A stretch of 64,000 nucleotides of DNA from Pseudonocardia sp. HH130630-07 (GCF_001698125.1 NZ_CP013854.1:3906001-3970000); one strand, 5' to 3'. Numbered from the stretch's first letter, positions 1 through 8,845 are shown. Notes: generated from the letters alone by a model not told the origin. Numbers and translations are program-made.

Positions 1-861
1 CGCGGGTGCGCCCGGGCGGGCCGGGCGGTCGGCGGGGGCGCCGGGCCCGGGGCGGCCGGACGGTACGTCCGGGAGCGCGGACCGGCCCGGGCGGGCGGCC
101 AGCCCGTCGGCGGGGGCGGGCGCACGGCCCGGGCCACCCCGCCGGTCCGGCGGTGCGCCCGGACCACCGGTCGCCGGTGCGGCGGTGCCGGCCGAGCGGC
201 GCGGGACGACCGGCAGCTCGCCGCTCAGCCGGGCGGCGCGGCCGCGTTCCTCGGGTGGTGCGCCGGGCTCGGCGGCGCGGTGCCTGCGGCGTTCGGCCGC
301 GGTGTCCGGACGGCCCGTCGTGCGCACCGTCTCCCCGATGCCCCGGGCGGCACCGAGCGAGCGGATGTCGGTGGGGCGGCTGTCGGTGTGCCCGCCGCGG
401 CCGGCACCGAGCGGGGCGTGCGCCCCGCGCGACGCCGACCAGGCCGCGGCCCGCTCGGCCTCCGCCGCGGCGTCGCGTTCACGCCGGCGCAGCCAGGGCT
501 CGTCCGCGGACTCGGGACCCGGGCCGTCGGGCCCGGGGGCACTGCCCGGCCGGCCGGCGGGGGCCGGACCACCGGGCCCGGACGGCGGTGGAACCGGTCG
601 CCGCTCGGGCCCGGACCCGGGCGGGGGGTGCGCCGCCCGGCGGCGGTCGCCCGGCGCCCGCCCGGACGGCGGCGACGGTGCCCGGCCCTCGTCGGCGCCG
701 CGGGACCGGCCGGCACGGGGCTGCCGGTCGTCGGCGGCACGGCGGGCTTCGCCGGGGCGGGCCGGAGGGTCGTCACGCAGCTGCGGCCGGTCGTCGCGCC
801 GACGGGCGCCGCGCCGGGGTTCACGACCCGGTGGGGGGCCGTCGTGCGGTCGGTCGTCCAC
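1..861 (-). CDS. Disordered Pro/Arg/Gly-rich protein, N-terminal part (runs off the window)
   Basis: The minus frame opens at a GTG at 859-861 preceded by a GGAGGGGG ribosome binding site six bases away, and an in-frame stop at 886-888 rules out a longer start. The frame stays open to base 1, giving 287 residues without an end. The visible protein is almost entirely low complexity: runs of Pro, Arg, Gly, Asp and Ala, a short charged helix-like stretch around residues 125-150 (WLRRRERDAAAEAERAAAW), and no recognisable domain or membrane segment. Other frames here are open too, because G+C is extreme, but only this one has a good start signal. Function is unknown; the folded part, if any, lies outside the window. 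Confidence 0.55.
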   Translation of the reverse strand, partial: MDDRPHDGPPPGREPRRGARRRDDRPQLRDDPPARPGEARRAADDRQPRAGRSRGADEGRAPSPPSGRAPGDRRRAAHPPPGSGPERRPVPPPSGPGGPAPAGRPGSAPGPDGPGPESADEPWLRRRERDAAAEAERAAAWSASRGAHAPLGAGRGGHTDSRPTDIRSLGAARGIGETVRTTGRPDTAAERRRHRAAEPGAPPEERGRAARLSGELPVVPRRSAGTAAPATGGPGAPPDRRGGPGRAPAPADGLAARPGRSALPDVPSGRPGPGAPADRPARPGAPA

Positions 862-1041
862 CGGGCACCCCCTCCACAGATCGGCTCACGGACCGGCACC
901 GCCGGGTGCCCCGTGTCGCTCGTCGGAGCGGGCACGGCGCGTGCGGGCGCCACACCGCTCCGGCGCTCGGGAAACCCAACAGTACTTGCCGTGGCCGTGC
1001 CCGGGGTGGCCGCCCACCCGGCCGGGTGGACGGCCGCGGCG

Positions 1042-2052
1042 TCACTGGTAGGAGACGAACACCGGGGACTCGGGGCGGACGTCGTAGGTCTGGCGCGGGG
1101 TGAAGGTCGGCCGGTCCTCGTCGATGAAGTTCTTCCAGCCCCACCACAGGCCGTCCGGGCGCGGTGCGGCGTGCAACGCGTTCCACGTCTCGGTCTTCTC
1201 CTGCGGGGTCCCGAAGCCGTCCGCGTGCAGCACGGTGGCGAGCTCGGGGTGCGAGGTCACCACGGTCTCCCGCTCGGTGATCATCGGGACCCGGAACTGG
1301 TGCAGCAGGAACACCTTCTGCGGCAGGTTCTCCTCCCGGACGATCCCGGCGAGCCACGCGCTCGTCTCGTTCACCTCGGCCGCGTCCACCGAACCGACCT
1401 GCTCGCCGTGGCGCTGCCCGGGCTCGAGCCGCCACTCCGGGTCGAGCGCGAGGCCGACGTGCGGCCGGCGCAGCAGCTCGGTGTAGCGCTCGGCCTGGCT
1501 GCGGAAGTCCGCCTGCCCGGGCTGCAGGTCCAGGACGACGTACACGCCGGCCTTCTCCGCCTCGTCCACCCACGGGCGCAGGTCGTCGACGCTCATCTCC
1601 GCGGAGTGGTCACCGTCCGCACCCGCCGCGCTGTCCGCGACGGTGGTGATGATCTCGAACGTGGGGACCACCGGCTCGTCGACGAGTGGCTGGTAGTCCG
1701 CGGCGAGGTCCTTCGCCCGGGCGATCGACCGGCCGATGTCCTGCTCGCCGAGCACGCCCATCGACGGGGTGCCCGGATGCCCGTACAACGCGACCATCCG
1801 GCGGCCCGGGAACACCTCGGTGCCGCCGCCGGGGAGCTCGGGCACCGCGGGTGCGGCCGACGTCGCCGGGGGCGGCGGTGGTGCCGGTGGTGGCGGCGCG
1901 GCGTCCGCGGGTGGCTCGCCGGAACAGCCGGCGAGCAGCGCGCACACCGTCAGCACGACACCGAGCACCGCGGCGGGGCGCCCGGGACGGGGCCGCCGAC
2001 GGGCGGACGGAGGGACCAGCAGGGACGACGTCGACGCACGCGGGAGAGTCAC
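1042..2052 (-). CDS. Secreted lipoprotein, uncharacterised, possible TIM-barrel fold
   Basis: 336 residues. The N-terminus has an Arg-rich n-region, a hydrophobic segment and a lipobox LLAGC near residue 43, so the protein should be lipid-anchored on the outer face of the membrane. A Pro/Ala linker (about 48-75) follows, then a globular domain of about 260 residues with alternating beta-strand and helix character and motifs such as VVLDLQPGQADF and ALDPEWRL, which resemble the acidic strand ends of glycoside-hydrolase-like barrels. I cannot assign a substrate. The GTG start has a weak ribosome binding site, and a TATCCT box lies eight bases upstream, so the transcript may have almost no leader. 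It follows the LytTR regulator gene on the same strand, 76 bases away. Confidence 0.8.
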   Translation of the reverse strand: MTLPRASTSSLLVPPSARRRPRPGRPAAVLGVVLTVCALLAGCSGEPPADAAPPPPAPPPPPATSAAPAVPELPGGGTEVFPGRRMVALYGHPGTPSMGVLGEQDIGRSIARAKDLAADYQPLVDEPVVPTFEIITTVADSAAGADGDHSAEMSVDDLRPWVDEAEKAGVYVVLDLQPGQADFRSQAERYTELLRRPHVGLALDPEWRLEPGQRHGEQVGSVDAAEVNETSAWLAGIVREENLPQKVFLLHQFRVPMITERETVVTSHPELATVLHADGFGTPQEKTETWNALHAAPRPDGLWWGWKNFIDEDRPTFTPRQTYDVRPESPVFVSYQ

Positions 2053-2128
2053 CGCTCACCAGGATAGGTGACCGGACCATGATCGGCAGCCCGGAGTTCG
2101 CGGTGGGTGACGTGCCCCGCCCGCGGTG

Positions 2129-3208
2129 CTACCGGGGGAGGACCGGGCCGTCCGGGCCGTCGTCCGGACCACGGGCCGACCGCGGCGGGCGCCCGCGCAG
2201 GATCCGCTTCAGGCCGGCGGTGTGCCGGCGGCTGACCGGCAGCTCGACGGCGCCCGGCCCGTTGCCGAGGCGCACGACGTACCCGGAACCGGACATCCGC
2301 AGTTCGGTGATCAGCGGGAGCGCCACCAGGTAGGCCCGGTGGATGCGGACGAACCCGGCGTCGCTCCACCGGTCCTCCAGCACCGAGACCGGGATCCGCA
2401 CGAGATGGCTGCCGTCGCCGGTGTGCAGCCGGGCGTAGTCGCCCTGGGCCTCGACGTACCGGATCGAGGACCGGGGGACCAGCTTGGTGGTGCCGGCCAG
2501 CTCGACCGGGACCACCTCGTCGTCGGATCCGGCGGGCGGGCCGCCCCGGCGCGCGCCCGGGGCGGGCGCCGGGCCGTTGCCGGCCTGCGGGGGCCCCTGG
2601 GGCGGAGCGGGCGGCGCGCCGCCGGTCTCGGCCCGGCGGGCGGCGCGCAACGCGATGGTCCGGTCCAGCGAGCCCGAGAGCCGGTCACCGCGCAGCGGCT
2701 TGAGCAGGTAGTCGACGGCCCCGACCTCGTAGGCGTCGACGGCCCGGTCGTCGTGCGCGGTCACGAACACCACCGGCGGCGGGTCGGCCATCGCGTTGAG
2801 CACCCTGGCCAGCTCCAGGCCGTCGAGACCGGGCATCCGGATGTCGAGGAACACGACGTCGACCGACGGGGTCGAGGCGTCGGCCTGCGAGCCGTGCAGG
2901 ATGCGCAGCGCCTCGGTCGCGTTCGGCGCGGTGAGCACGGTCTCGACCCGCGGGTCGTCCCCGAGCAGGTGGGCGAGCTCGAGGAGGGCGGGCTCCTCGT
3001 CGTCCACCGCGAGGACGGTCAGCGCGGTCCCGCCCGGAGCGGGCGGCGGCTGGGGCGGCTGCGGCGGTTCGGGGCGGCGGCCCGGCCCGGGCAGGCCGAT
3101 CGGCCGGTGGTTGCTCGCCCCGTACCCGGGCGGCGCGCCGTAACCCGTCGAACCGGGGACGACCGGCGTCGCACCGGAAACGTGCCCACCCCGCGAGTGG
3201 CTGTACAC
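2129..3208 (-). CDS. LytTR-family response regulator
   Basis: 359 residues from a GTG at 3206-3208, chosen because AGGAGG lies just upstream; an upstream in-frame start would add 17 residues without a binding site. A disordered Pro/Gly tail (1-60) precedes a receiver domain (about 62-180) with the acidic pair D69-D70, phosphoacceptor D122 in FLDIRMPGLDG and K170 in the YLLKP loop. A Gly/Pro linker leads to a LytTR DNA-binding domain (about 235-345) containing VRIHRAYLV. It should be a phosphorylation-controlled transcription factor. No sensor kinase gene adjoins it here. It is divergent from the MftD-like gene, which is a possible target. The long N-terminal tail is unusual for the family. 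Confidence 0.9.
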   Translation of the reverse strand: MYSHSRGGHVSGATPVVPGSTGYGAPPGYGASNHRPIGLPGPGRRPEPPQPPQPPPAPGGTALTVLAVDDEEPALLELAHLLGDDPRVETVLTAPNATEALRILHGSQADASTPSVDVVFLDIRMPGLDGLELARVLNAMADPPPVVFVTAHDDRAVDAYEVGAVDYLLKPLRGDRLSGSLDRTIALRAARRAETGGAPPAPPQGPPQAGNGPAPAPGARRGGPPAGSDDEVVPVELAGTTKLVPRSSIRYVEAQGDYARLHTGDGSHLVRIPVSVLEDRWSDAGFVRIHRAYLVALPLITELRMSGSGYVVRLGNGPGAVELPVSRRHTAGLKRILRGRPPRSARGPDDGPDGPVLPR

Positions 3209-3410
3209 GGTTCCTCCTCGCCGCGGGCACCTCGCCCGCTGACCGGTGACTGCGAGCACACCGTAGCGAGGCTGCGCAGCGTCACCGACGGCCGGTCCTC
3301 CCTGCGCGCCGCCACGATCCGGTGTGGGCCGTTCCGGTGGGTCCGGTGGCGGAGGGTCAGCGGGCCCGGCGACGCCCCTCGCCGACCGGAGGGGGCGGGC
3401 ACCGACGTGA

Positions 3411-3440
3411 TTGTGGCACTCGGTGCCGAAACGCTATCGT
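3411..3440 (+). promoter_or_regulatory. Candidate promoter of the MftD-like gene
   Basis: TTGTGG (3411-3416) and TATCGT (3435-3440) are separated by 18 bases, about 38 bases before the start codon of the flavoenzyme gene. The rest of the 270-base divergent region (3209-3478) shows no other clear signal. Assigned by pattern only. Confidence 0.35.
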
Positions 3441-3478
3441 TCGTGCGTCGGAGCACGACGCGCTGCGAAGGGGCAGGC

Positions 3479-4702
3479 ATGGCGAGCACCAGGGACTGGT
3501 TCGAGACCGTCGCGGAGGCGCAGCGCCGCGCGCGCCGGCGGCTGCCGAGATCGGTGTACTACGCGCTGGTCGCGGGGGCCGAGCAGGGCATCACGCTGGC
3601 CGACAACGTCGCCGCGTTCGACGAGCTGGGCTTCCGCCCGCACATCGCCGACCTGCCGCGGCACCGCGAGCAGAAGACCACCGTGCTCGGCCAGGAGATC
3701 GACTTCCCGGTCGTGATCTCGCCGACCGGGGTGCAGGCCGTCGACCCCGAGGGCGAGGTCGCGGTGGCCCGCGCGGCGGCGAGCTCGAACATCCAGAACC
3801 CGCTCGACCCGGAGCAGACGGTGTCGACGGCGATGGGCCTGTCCTCGTTCGCCTCGCGCTCGGTCGAGGACGTCTGCGCGGTCAACGACAAGGTCCTCTT
3901 CCAGGTCTACTGGGCCGGGTCCCGCGACGAGATCCTGGCCAGGGCGATGCGGGCGAAGGAGGCCGGTGCGAAGGCGCTGATCGTCACCCTGGACTGGACC
4001 TTCGCCACCCGCCGGGACTGGGGCAGCCCGCCGATCCCGGAGAAGATGGACCTGCGGGCGATGCTGCAGTTCGCGCCCGAGGTCCTCACCCGCCCGCGCT
4101 ACCTGGCCGGGTGGCTGCGCTCGGGGACGCTGCCCGACCTGACGACCCCGAACATGGCCCCGCCCGGCGGCGGCGAGGCGCCCACGTTCTTCGGCGCCTA
4201 CGGCCAGTGGTGGGTCTCGCAGCTGCCGACCTGGGACGACATCGCCTGGCTGCGCGAACAGTGGGGCGGCCCGTTCATGGTCAAGGGGATCATGCACCCG
4301 GACGACGCCCGGCGGGCCGTCGACGCGGGCGCCACCGCGGTCTCGGTGTCCAACCACGGCGGCAACAACCTCGACGGCACCCCCGCCTCGATCCGGGCGC
4401 TGCCGGCGGTGGTGGACGCGGTGGGCGAGCAGATCGAGGTGCTGCAGGACGGCGGGATCCGCCGCGGTGCCGACGTCGCCAAGGCGCTCGCGCTCGGCGC
4501 CAGGGCCTGCCTGATCGGCCGGGCCTACCTGTGGGGGATGGCGGCCCAGGGCGAGCGCGGTGTCACCAACGTGCTGTCGATCCTCTACCAGGGGATCGAC
4601 GAGGCGCTGCTGGGGCTCGGCAGGTCGTCGGTGCACGAGCTGTCCCGCGACGACCTGATCATCCCGGAGGGTTTCACCCGCACCGCTACAGCGGGCCGCT
4701 GA
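3479..4702 (+). CDS. mftD: MftD-like FMN-dependent alpha-hydroxy-acid dehydrogenase family enzyme
   Basis: 407 residues; ATG with AAGGGG ten bases upstream. The whole chain fits the FMN-dependent alpha-hydroxy acid oxidase/lactate dehydrogenase barrel: K269 (MVKGI), active-site H293 in SNHGGNNLDGTPAS, and phosphate-binding QDGGIRRG (323-330) and IGRAYLWG. The NNLDGTPASIRALP form, the N-terminal DWFETVAEAQRRA and the C-terminal GRSSVHELSRDD match, from memory, the mycofactocin enzyme MftD, which oxidatively deaminates the cofactor precursor. No mftA, mftB, mftC, mftE or mftF is near, so it is either a dispersed pathway gene or a paralogue with another substrate. About ten extra residues (about 103-115, SNIQNPLDPEQTVS) sit before TAMGLSSFAS, where MftD normally has a short turn. 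The end overlaps the convergent SDR gene by 17 bases. Confidence 0.82.
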   Translation: MASTRDWFETVAEAQRRARRRLPRSVYYALVAGAEQGITLADNVAAFDELGFRPHIADLPRHREQKTTVLGQEIDFPVVISPTGVQAVDPEGEVAVARAAASSNIQNPLDPEQTVSTAMGLSSFASRSVEDVCAVNDKVLFQVYWAGSRDEILARAMRAKEAGAKALIVTLDWTFATRRDWGSPPIPEKMDLRAMLQFAPEVLTRPRYLAGWLRSGTLPDLTTPNMAPPGGGEAPTFFGAYGQWWVSQLPTWDDIAWLREQWGGPFMVKGIMHPDDARRAVDAGATAVSVSNHGGNNLDGTPASIRALPAVVDAVGEQIEVLQDGGIRRGADVAKALALGARACLIGRAYLWGMAAQGERGVTNVLSILYQGIDEALLGLGRSSVHELSRDDLIIPEGFTRTATAGR

Positions 4703-5579
4703 CCGCGGTCAGCTCCTCGGCGCGTTCCCACAGCGCCCGCTGCACCCGGCGGTCGTGCGAGGCCGCGCTGGAGCCGACCGGGCGGGGGTTGCCGCGGGTC
4801 TCGCCGGGCCCGTCCGGTCCGATGTAGGCACCACCGGGCAGGTCGGTGACGGTCGCGGCGAACAGCGCCGGGAGCGCACCGGCCGCGGCGGACTGGCCGA
4901 ACACCGTGCTCGCCACGCCCATCACGGCGTCCCGGACGGACTCGGTGCGGGTGTGCAGGCCGGTCGCGGAGTACCCGGGGTGCGCGGCGGTGGAGCGCAG
5001 CGGCGACCCCGCGGCGACGAACCGGTGCTCCAGCTCGTAGGCGAACATCAGGCAGGCCAGCTTGGACTGGCAGTAGGCCCGCCAGCGGTCGTAGCGGCGG
5101 TGCTCCTGGTTCAGGTCGTCGAGATCGATCCGGCCGAGCCGGTGCATCACGCTGGACAGCGTCACCACCCGGTCGGTGATGCGGTCGGCGAGCAGCCCGG
5201 TGAGGGCGAAGTGCCCGAGGAAGTTCACCCCGAACTGGGTCTCGAAGCCGTCGGCGGTGCGCGAGTGCGGGACCGCCATCAGCCCGGCGTTGTTGACCAG
5301 GACGTCGACCGGGTCCGTCGTCGCCGCGGCGAACTCCCGGACCGAGGTGAGGTCGGCGAGATCGAGCCGCCGCACGGTCGCCGCCCCGCCGAGCTCGGCG
5401 GCGACGGCGTCGCCCCGGTCGGTGTCGCGCACCGCGAGCACGACGCGGGCGCCGGCCTGCACCAGTGCCCGGGCCATCGCCAGGCCGAGACCGCCGCTCG
5501 CCCCGGTGACGACGACCGTGCGGCCCTGCTGGGGCGGGATGTCGGCGGTCGTCCAGGGTGCTGGTGCGTTGCGGAACAC
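4686..5579 (-). CDS. Short-chain dehydrogenase/reductase, retinol-dehydrogenase-like
   Basis: 297 residues from a GTG with GAGGAGG upstream. It is a classical SDR with a late Rossmann motif TGASGGLG (about residues 20-27), NNAG (about 90), catalytic Ser in TLSSVMHRL and the YCQSK Tyr/Lys pair. The length, the N-terminal PAPWTTADIPPQQGR and the C-terminal domain match the actinobacterial oxidoreductase group related to retinol dehydrogenases and protochlorophyllide reductases. It probably uses NADP on a lipophilic alcohol or ketone; the substrate cannot be read from sequence. It stands alone: 80 bases separate it from the PepSY gene that precedes its end on the map, and it converges on the MftD-like gene. 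Confidence 0.85.
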   Translation of the reverse strand: MFRNAPAPWTTADIPPQQGRTVVVTGASGGLGLAMARALVQAGARVVLAVRDTDRGDAVAAELGGAATVRRLDLADLTSVREFAAATTDPVDVLVNNAGLMAVPHSRTADGFETQFGVNFLGHFALTGLLADRITDRVVTLSSVMHRLGRIDLDDLNQEHRRYDRWRAYCQSKLACLMFAYELEHRFVAAGSPLRSTAAHPGYSATGLHTRTESVRDAVMGVASTVFGQSAAAGALPALFAATVTDLPGGAYIGPDGPGETRGNPRPVGSSAASHDRRVQRALWERAEELTAVSGPL

Positions 5580-5659
5580 GGGGCCTCCTCGACGGCGGGT
5601 GCGGGCCACCCGGTCTACCCGCTCGGGCCCGGCGGTGCCTGCCGGGCCGCCCGCGGGCG

Positions 5660-7033
5660 TCACCCCACCGGGGTGGCCCGGCGCCCGCGCCGGCCCGACA
5701 GGGCCGCGTCGAGCAGCAGGAACGCGATCAGCGACACCCCCAGCACCGGCAGCACCAGCCCCGCCACGACGGCCACGCCCCCGACGAGTGCGACCGCCGC
5801 CGGGGACGGCCGTTCCCGGCCGCCGGGCGGCGCCGCCGTGCTGCGGGTGGGCCGGCGCAGCCACCACATCCGGTAGCCCCAGACGACGAGCACGATCAGC
5901 GCCGAGGCGAGCGCCGCCAGCGCCAGCTGGTTGACCACCCCGAAGAGCAGCCCCATGTGGGCGTCGACGCCCCAGCGGGCCAGCTTCGCGGCCGTCGGCC
6001 AGTCGGCGAAGGCCAGCCGGTCGGTCACCGTGCCGGAGCCCGGGTCGACGGCCACCGCGTCCTGCTGCTCGGGCCAGCTGCGGACGACCTGCTGCACCCG
6101 CCAGGCCGCTCCCGGGTCGCCCGGGACGACCTCCACCGGCCCGCCGAGGCCGTCGGCCCGGGCGGCGTCGAGCACCCGCTGGACCGTTGCGGCGACATCG
6201 GGGCCCGGACCGTCGCCGGGGGCCGCCGCGGCCGGGGCGCCGCCGGGCAGCGTGCTGCTGACCGACGGTGTCGTCCAGTCCAGTGCCCGGCGCAGCTCGG
6301 TGACGTTCGACCCGGCGAACAGCGACCAGGTCAGGCCGGTCGCGGACAGGAACAGGAACCCGACCGACGCCCAGACCCCGACGGCCCCGTGCCAGGAGCG
6401 CACCCGGGCCCGCGGTGAGCCGCCGGTGCGCGGGAGGAACCGGTCGCGGCGGGACCGGACCCGCCGGGTGAACGCGACGACGAGCCCGGACAGCGTCAGC
6501 ACGGCCAGCCAGGACGCGGCGAGCTCGCTGTAGACCTGGCCCGGCGGGCCGAGCAGCAGCGACCGGTGCAGGTTGTCGATGGTCCCGCGGACCGGCAGCC
6601 ACTCGCCGAAGGTGTCCAGCGTCGACACCACCCCGGCGGTGTGCGGGTCGACGAAGACGGTGCGCTGGTAGCCCTCGGGCAGCCCGTCGGCCTCGAACGA
6701 GACCCGGGTCGTCGTCCCGGGTTCGCGGGCCGGGCGGACCTCGAGGACCGGCAGCCCCGGCTGGGTCGCGACCGCCGCACCGACCTGGTCGGAGACCGGA
6801 CGCTCCGGCCCGCTGACCGGCACGGCCAGCGCGTCGGCGTGCGCCCACCGCTCGATCTGCGGCGCCGCCGTGTACAGCAGCCCGGTGACGGCCGCGACGA
6901 GCAGGAAGGGTCCGACGAACAACCCGGCGTAGAAGTGGATGCGGGCGACGAGCGGCCGCAGCCCGTACAGCAGCGGGCGGCCCTCCGGCGGTGGCGCGGG
7001 GGAGCCGGGGCGGGTCTGCAGCCCGGCGCTCAC
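5660..7033 (-). CDS. PepSY-associated transmembrane protein
   Basis: 457 residues. The GTG start overlaps the stop of the DUF5134 gene (GTGA), so the two are translationally coupled. The chain has a typical PepSY_TM layout: first membrane helix (about residues 27-50, HFYAGLFVGPFLLVAAVTGLLY), a large extracytoplasmic PepSY-like region with WAHADALAV and YQRTVFVDPHTAGVV, a central helix after DNLHRSLLLG, a further helix at the SWHGAVGVW segment, a second external region, and two C-terminal helices. Conserved His residues (HFYAG, LHRSLL, WHGAVG, DAHMG) occur at membrane edges as in iron- or copper-related members. With the His/Met-rich neighbour and SigC, a role in metal handling or respiratory metal reduction is inferred, not shown. 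Confidence 0.82.
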   Translation of the reverse strand: MSAGLQTRPGSPAPPPEGRPLLYGLRPLVARIHFYAGLFVGPFLLVAAVTGLLYTAAPQIERWAHADALAVPVSGPERPVSDQVGAAVATQPGLPVLEVRPAREPGTTTRVSFEADGLPEGYQRTVFVDPHTAGVVSTLDTFGEWLPVRGTIDNLHRSLLLGPPGQVYSELAASWLAVLTLSGLVVAFTRRVRSRRDRFLPRTGGSPRARVRSWHGAVGVWASVGFLFLSATGLTWSLFAGSNVTELRRALDWTTPSVSSTLPGGAPAAAAPGDGPGPDVAATVQRVLDAARADGLGGPVEVVPGDPGAAWRVQQVVRSWPEQQDAVAVDPGSGTVTDRLAFADWPTAAKLARWGVDAHMGLLFGVVNQLALAALASALIVLVVWGYRMWWLRRPTRSTAAPPGGRERPSPAAVALVGGVAVVAGLVLPVLGVSLIAFLLLDAALSGRRGRRATPVG

Positions 7034-7947
7034 CAGCCCACCACCATCGCGGCGAGCATGACGACCATGCCGAGGCTCATCGTGGCGTGGCACAGGGCGT
7101 CCGAGCGCGGCCCGAACGGCCCCGGCGCGGTCCGGTCGCCGGCCGCGGTGTCCCCGCCGGGGCCCGCCGCGCCACCGGGACCGGCGGTGTCCCCGGTCCC
7201 GGGATCGCCGGGAACCGGGCCCGCGCCGGCGGCGGGGCCGGGATCGAGGGTGCCTGTCGCTGCCGGGGCGGGAGCGCCTGCGCGCAGCGTGTCGCCGGTC
7301 GGATCGCCGCCGGGCCGCGCGCCGGTCAGGACCCGGGCGGCCGGTGCTCCGCCGGGGTCGGGGGCACCACTGCCGTCCCCGGTCCCGGAGCTGCCGGGCA
7401 CCGCGTCCCGGCGCACCGCCCGCGCGACCCAGAACCCGGCCACGACCAGCAGCGCGAGCCCGATCACGACGGTCGCCGCCACCGCCCAGCCGGCCTGCCC
7501 GCCGTGCGCCGCGTGTTCCGCGTGCTCCGCACCGGAACCCCCGCCGTGACCGGCGTGCCCACCGCCCCCGCCGCTCGGGGCGACGGCCATCGGCATGATG
7601 ACCGGCATCGCGGCGAGCATCCACACCATCGCCGCGGCCATCAGGGCGTGCGCGACGCCGGTGGCCGGGCCCGCCGCCCCGCAGCGCACCCCGCGGGCGG
7701 CGGTGACCGCGAAGAACACCGTGAACACGCCGAACAGCGCGATCTGCACCGCGACGCCGGCGGTTCCGGCCCAGGACCAGGTCATGACGACCATCGCGAC
7801 GCTCATCACGACGTGCGCGAGCTCGGCGGTCCGCCGGACCGCCTCCCCCTGCGCGGACACCACCTCCGACCAGCGGCGGAGCGCGTAGCCACCGGTGAGG
7901 GCGAAGAGCGCGGTGAGCGCCCACGCGAGGGGCACGGACGAGATCAC
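7030..7947 (-). CDS. DUF5134 integral membrane protein with repeated His/Met metal-like motifs
   Basis: 305 residues; GTG with GAGGAGG upstream. Five or six membrane segments are predicted. Three of them carry the same spacing HxxMxxxMxxM: H45/M48/M52/M55, H100/M103/M107/M110 and H287/M290/M294/M297. A cytoplasmic or external loop (about 122-150) is Gly/His-rich (GGGGGHAGHGGGSG and HAEHAAHGG). The C-terminal third has a long Gly/Pro/Ala/Asp disordered insert before the last helix. The family is known in actinobacteria next to SigC-type sigma factors. The His/Met spacing within helices is what one expects for Cu(I) coordination in a membrane protein; this is inference. It lies between sigC (126 bases upstream) and the PepSY gene (4-base overlap). 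Confidence 0.8.
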   Translation of the reverse strand: MISSVPLAWALTALFALTGGYALRRWSEVVSAQGEAVRRTAELAHVVMSVAMVVMTWSWAGTAGVAVQIALFGVFTVFFAVTAARGVRCGAAGPATGVAHALMAAAMVWMLAAMPVIMPMAVAPSGGGGGHAGHGGGSGAEHAEHAAHGGQAGWAVAATVVIGLALLVVAGFWVARAVRRDAVPGSSGTGDGSGAPDPGGAPAARVLTGARPGGDPTGDTLRAGAPAPAATGTLDPGPAAGAGPVPGDPGTGDTAGPGGAAGPGGDTAAGDRTAPGPFGPRSDALCHATMSLGMVVMLAAMVVGW

Positions 7948-8073
7948 GGGTCCTCCTCAGGAGGGACGGATGCACCCCGGTGGCGGGGCATCGGAGCAGC
8001 GGTCGTCAGCAGTGGTCGTCGTCATCGGGCGTGCGGTTCCCGGGGTGCGACGACCGTCACGCCCGGGCGGGGA

Positions 8074-8646
8074 TCAGCGCTGTGCGGAGCGCGGCACCCC
8101 GGTGTCGGCGCGGAGCGCCCGGACCAGGTCCTCCCGGGCGCGGGCGACCCGGGACCGGATGGTGCCGATCGGGCAGCCGCAGACCTGCGCGGCCTCGGCG
8201 TAACCCAGGTCGAGCAGCTGGGTGAGGACGAACGCCTCGCGCCGGTCCGGGGGGAGGTCGTCGACCAGCGCCCGGATCAGCACCGCCTCCTGGGCCCCGC
8301 TGCGCGGGTGGATCCGGTCGAGCACCTCGCGCGGGTCCTCGCCGAGATCGAGGTTGCGCGGTCGCCGGACCGCGGCCCGGACCGAGTCCACCGCGACCCG
8401 CCGGGCCACCGACAGCAGCCAGGTGCGGGCGCTGGACCGGGCGGCGAACGTCGGCAGCGTCCGCAGCGCGCGCAGGTAGGTCTCCTGGGCGAGGTCCTCG
8501 GCGTCCCCGGCCCGGCCGAGGTGCACCAGGAACCGGTGGACGTCGGCCTGGGTCGCCCGCACGAACGAGGCCAGCGCGGCCCGGTCACCGGCACCCGCGG
8601 CCAGTGCCCACGCCGTCACCGTGGCGTCGTCGGGGCGTTCGGGCAC
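8074..8646 (-). CDS. sigC: ECF sigma factor, SigC type
   Basis: 190 residues from a GTG at 8644-8646, close in length to mycobacterial SigC (about 185). Region 2 (about 25-95) contains AEDLAQETYLRALRTLP and SARTWLLSVARRVAVD; region 4 (about 130-180) contains REAFVLTQLLDLGYAEAA and CGCPIGTIRSRVARARE. The CGCPxGTIRSRVARAR signature and the TQQDV/ATQADV N-terminal part match SigC. There is no ribosome binding site; TACCGT (8653-8658) ends six bases before the GTG, so a leaderless transcript is likely. No anti-sigma gene follows; DUF5134 and PepSY genes do. In mycobacteria SigC is linked to copper acquisition, which fits the His/Met-rich neighbour. Confidence 0.88.
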   Translation of the reverse strand: MPERPDDATVTAWALAAGAGDRAALASFVRATQADVHRFLVHLGRAGDAEDLAQETYLRALRTLPTFAARSSARTWLLSVARRVAVDSVRAAVRRPRNLDLGEDPREVLDRIHPRSGAQEAVLIRALVDDLPPDRREAFVLTQLLDLGYAEAAQVCGCPIGTIRSRVARAREDLVRALRADTGVPRSAQR

Positions 8647-8763
8647 GAGATCACGGTAGTACGCCGGAACCCGTCCGGAACCGCCGACCTGGTGGCGTCG
8701 GGCCACGGGCGAGCACCGCGCGGACGCACGGTCACGCGGTCCGTGCACGGGGTGGGCGCCGCC

Positions 8764-8784
8764 GCACGGGGCCGGGCCCCGTGC
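8764..8784 (-). terminator. Perfect hairpin downstream of kynU
   Basis: GCACGGGGCC and GGCCCCGTGC pair exactly around one central base, 60-80 bases past the kynU stop and before the sigC promoter. There is no U-tract, as is usual in high-GC actinobacteria. Confidence 0.5.
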
Positions 8785-8845
8785 GCGGCCGGGGAGCCGG
8801 TGCGGGCCGCCGGTACGGCGGACGCCCGTGCGCCGGGGTGTGTGG

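Noticed and set aside
6..1103. Long plus-strand open frames across the first kilobase
   Set aside because: They encode Arg/Gly/Pro filler typical of antisense frames at very high G+C; only the minus frame from 861 has a good start signal.
2126..3478. Plus-strand extension of the MftD-like frame
   Set aside because: It is antisense to the LytTR regulator, and the enzyme homology begins at the ATG at 3479 with its own ribosome binding site.
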